From Prochlorococcus sp. AG-347-L20 (GTDB lineage Bacteria; Cyanobacteriota; Cyanobacteriia; PCC-6307; Cyanobiaceae), in the NCBI GenBank assembly GCA_003281225.1, contig QCCP01000003.1:1-64000 (forward strand): a stretch of 64,000 nt of DNA, read 5' to 3'. Shown here piece by piece: positions 63,376-64,000 of the stretch (positions within the stretch are counted from its first letter, which is position 1; each line of letters starts with the position of its first letter). A model generated the notes under the pieces. It worked only from the letters and a program-made list of their open reading frames with translations. It was not told the DNA's origin and made no database searches. Made by a program: the position numbers and the translations under genes.

Positions 63376-64000
63376 TTATCTAAACATGGAACTAACAGAA
63401 CTTTCTTCGTGAATTCTCCAAATAGCTTCCCCAAGCATATTTGCGACGGAAAGAACTTTTAACTGTGGAAAATTATCTTTGCGTAAAACTGGTATGCTGT
63501 TAGTCACAATAACTTGTTCGAAAAGATTCTTAGAACTTAATCTTTCATAAGAAGGAGGAGAAAATACAGCATGTGAGGCACATGCAAATATTCTATTAGC
63601 TCCTTCTTTTTTTAGTAAACTTGCTCCAGAACAAATTGTGCCTCCCGTATCTATCATGTCGTCTATAAGAATAGCCGTTTTACCTTTGACTTCACCGATA
63701 ACCGTAAGACTTTCAGCGATATTATGCGCAGATCTCCTTTTGTCTATTATAGCCAACGGCGCATCATTCATTAATTTGGCAAATGCTCTTGCTCTTGCTA
63801 CCCCGCCTACATCAGGAGAGACTACAACTATTTCTTCTAAATCTAGAGATTCTAGATAATCAATTAATACAGGTGAACCGTAAATATGATCGCATGGTAT
63901 GTCGAAGTAGCCTTGTATTTGAGCCGAGTGTAAGTCCATCGCTAAAACTCTATCAACTCCTGACTTCTCTAGTAAATTGGCAGTTAATTTTGCAGTTATA
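63376..64000 (-). CDS. prs: ribose-phosphate pyrophosphokinase, partial
   Basis: The frame runs past the right edge: upstream of the Met at 63939 the minus strand continues in frame as ITAKLTANLLEKSGVDRVLA. MDLHSAQIQGYFDIPCDH, VVSPDVGGVARARAFAKL and the PRPP loop ILIDDMIDTGGTI are diagnostic. It makes PRPP for nucleotides, His and Trp. Roughly the first third of the protein is missing from the window. Confidence 0.95.
   Translation of the reverse strand, partial: ITAKLTANLLEKSGVDRVLAMDLHSAQIQGYFDIPCDHIYGSPVLIDYLESLDLEEIVVVSPDVGGVARARAFAKLMNDAPLAIIDKRRSAHNIAESLTVIGEVKGKTAILIDDMIDTGGTICSGASLLKKEGANRIFACASHAVFSPPSYERLSSKNLFEQVIVTNSIPVLRKDNFPQLKVLSVANMLGEAIWRIHEESSVSSMFR

Overview
This window is a piece of a very AT-rich, densely packed cyanobacterial chromosome. 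It almost certainly comes from a high-light-adapted marine Prochlorococcus. The evidence is the gene content (chlI, petG, petH, cytM, crtE, crtL, sasA, opcA-zwf, a CBS-less guaB next to trxA and the Yfr1 RNA), the short intergenic gaps, and the many very small proteins typical of picocyanobacteria. No prophage, insertion sequence, CRISPR array or rRNA operon is visible. One tRNA (Glu) is present. Genes are cut at both ends: a TatA-like gene on the left and prs on the right.

Positions 1-14.5 kb are an accessory-looking zone of tiny and poorly known genes. Recognisable members are a tRNA-dihydrouridine synthase with a DUF2470 protein, a hot-dog thioesterase, a membrane-anchored Mrr-type nuclease-like protein, a MAPEG protein, two PAP/fibrillin plastoglobule-type proteins, a Psb34-like photosystem II assembly protein, a Nif11-like peptide, a TM2 protein, OsmC and DUF1499. 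Several proteins of 35-59 residues sit between them; most are single-span membrane or Cys-containing proteins. At 13.3-13.6 kb two small RNAs lie side by side on the minus strand: a Yfr2-family RNA and a Yfr10-type RNA that carries the Yfr1 core motif.

Positions 14.5-20.7 kb are a zinc homeostasis cluster: znuB, zur, znuC, znuA, a COG0523 (CobW/ZNG-type) GTPase and a WD40 protein. It has a Zur-box-like palindrome ahead of znuA. ZnuA and the GTPase share an extra domain of about 110 residues. Positions 20.9-21.45 kb hold an unexplained stretch that ends in a strong terminator.

Positions 22.4-26.9 kb contain a circularly permuted ATP-grasp / alpha-E / transglutaminase operon, followed by a cupin-like protein and a pentapeptide-repeat protein. 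Positions 27-34.4 kb hold a PfkB-type sugar kinase, an MFS transporter, an alpha/beta hydrolase and part of a peptide ABC transporter.

Positions 34.4-64 kb are core metabolism: hom, sufE, 5-formyl-THF cyclo-ligase, ruvC, chlI, a SpoU methyltransferase, cytM, petG, rsmD, hisH, trxA, yfr1, guaB-type IMPDH, gyrA, crtL, a GH57 enzyme, leuA, an HD phosphohydrolase, folD, crtE, a cobB-opcA-zwf group, petH, tRNA-Glu, sasA and prs.

All functional calls are from reading sequence motifs by eye. No database search or folding program was run.
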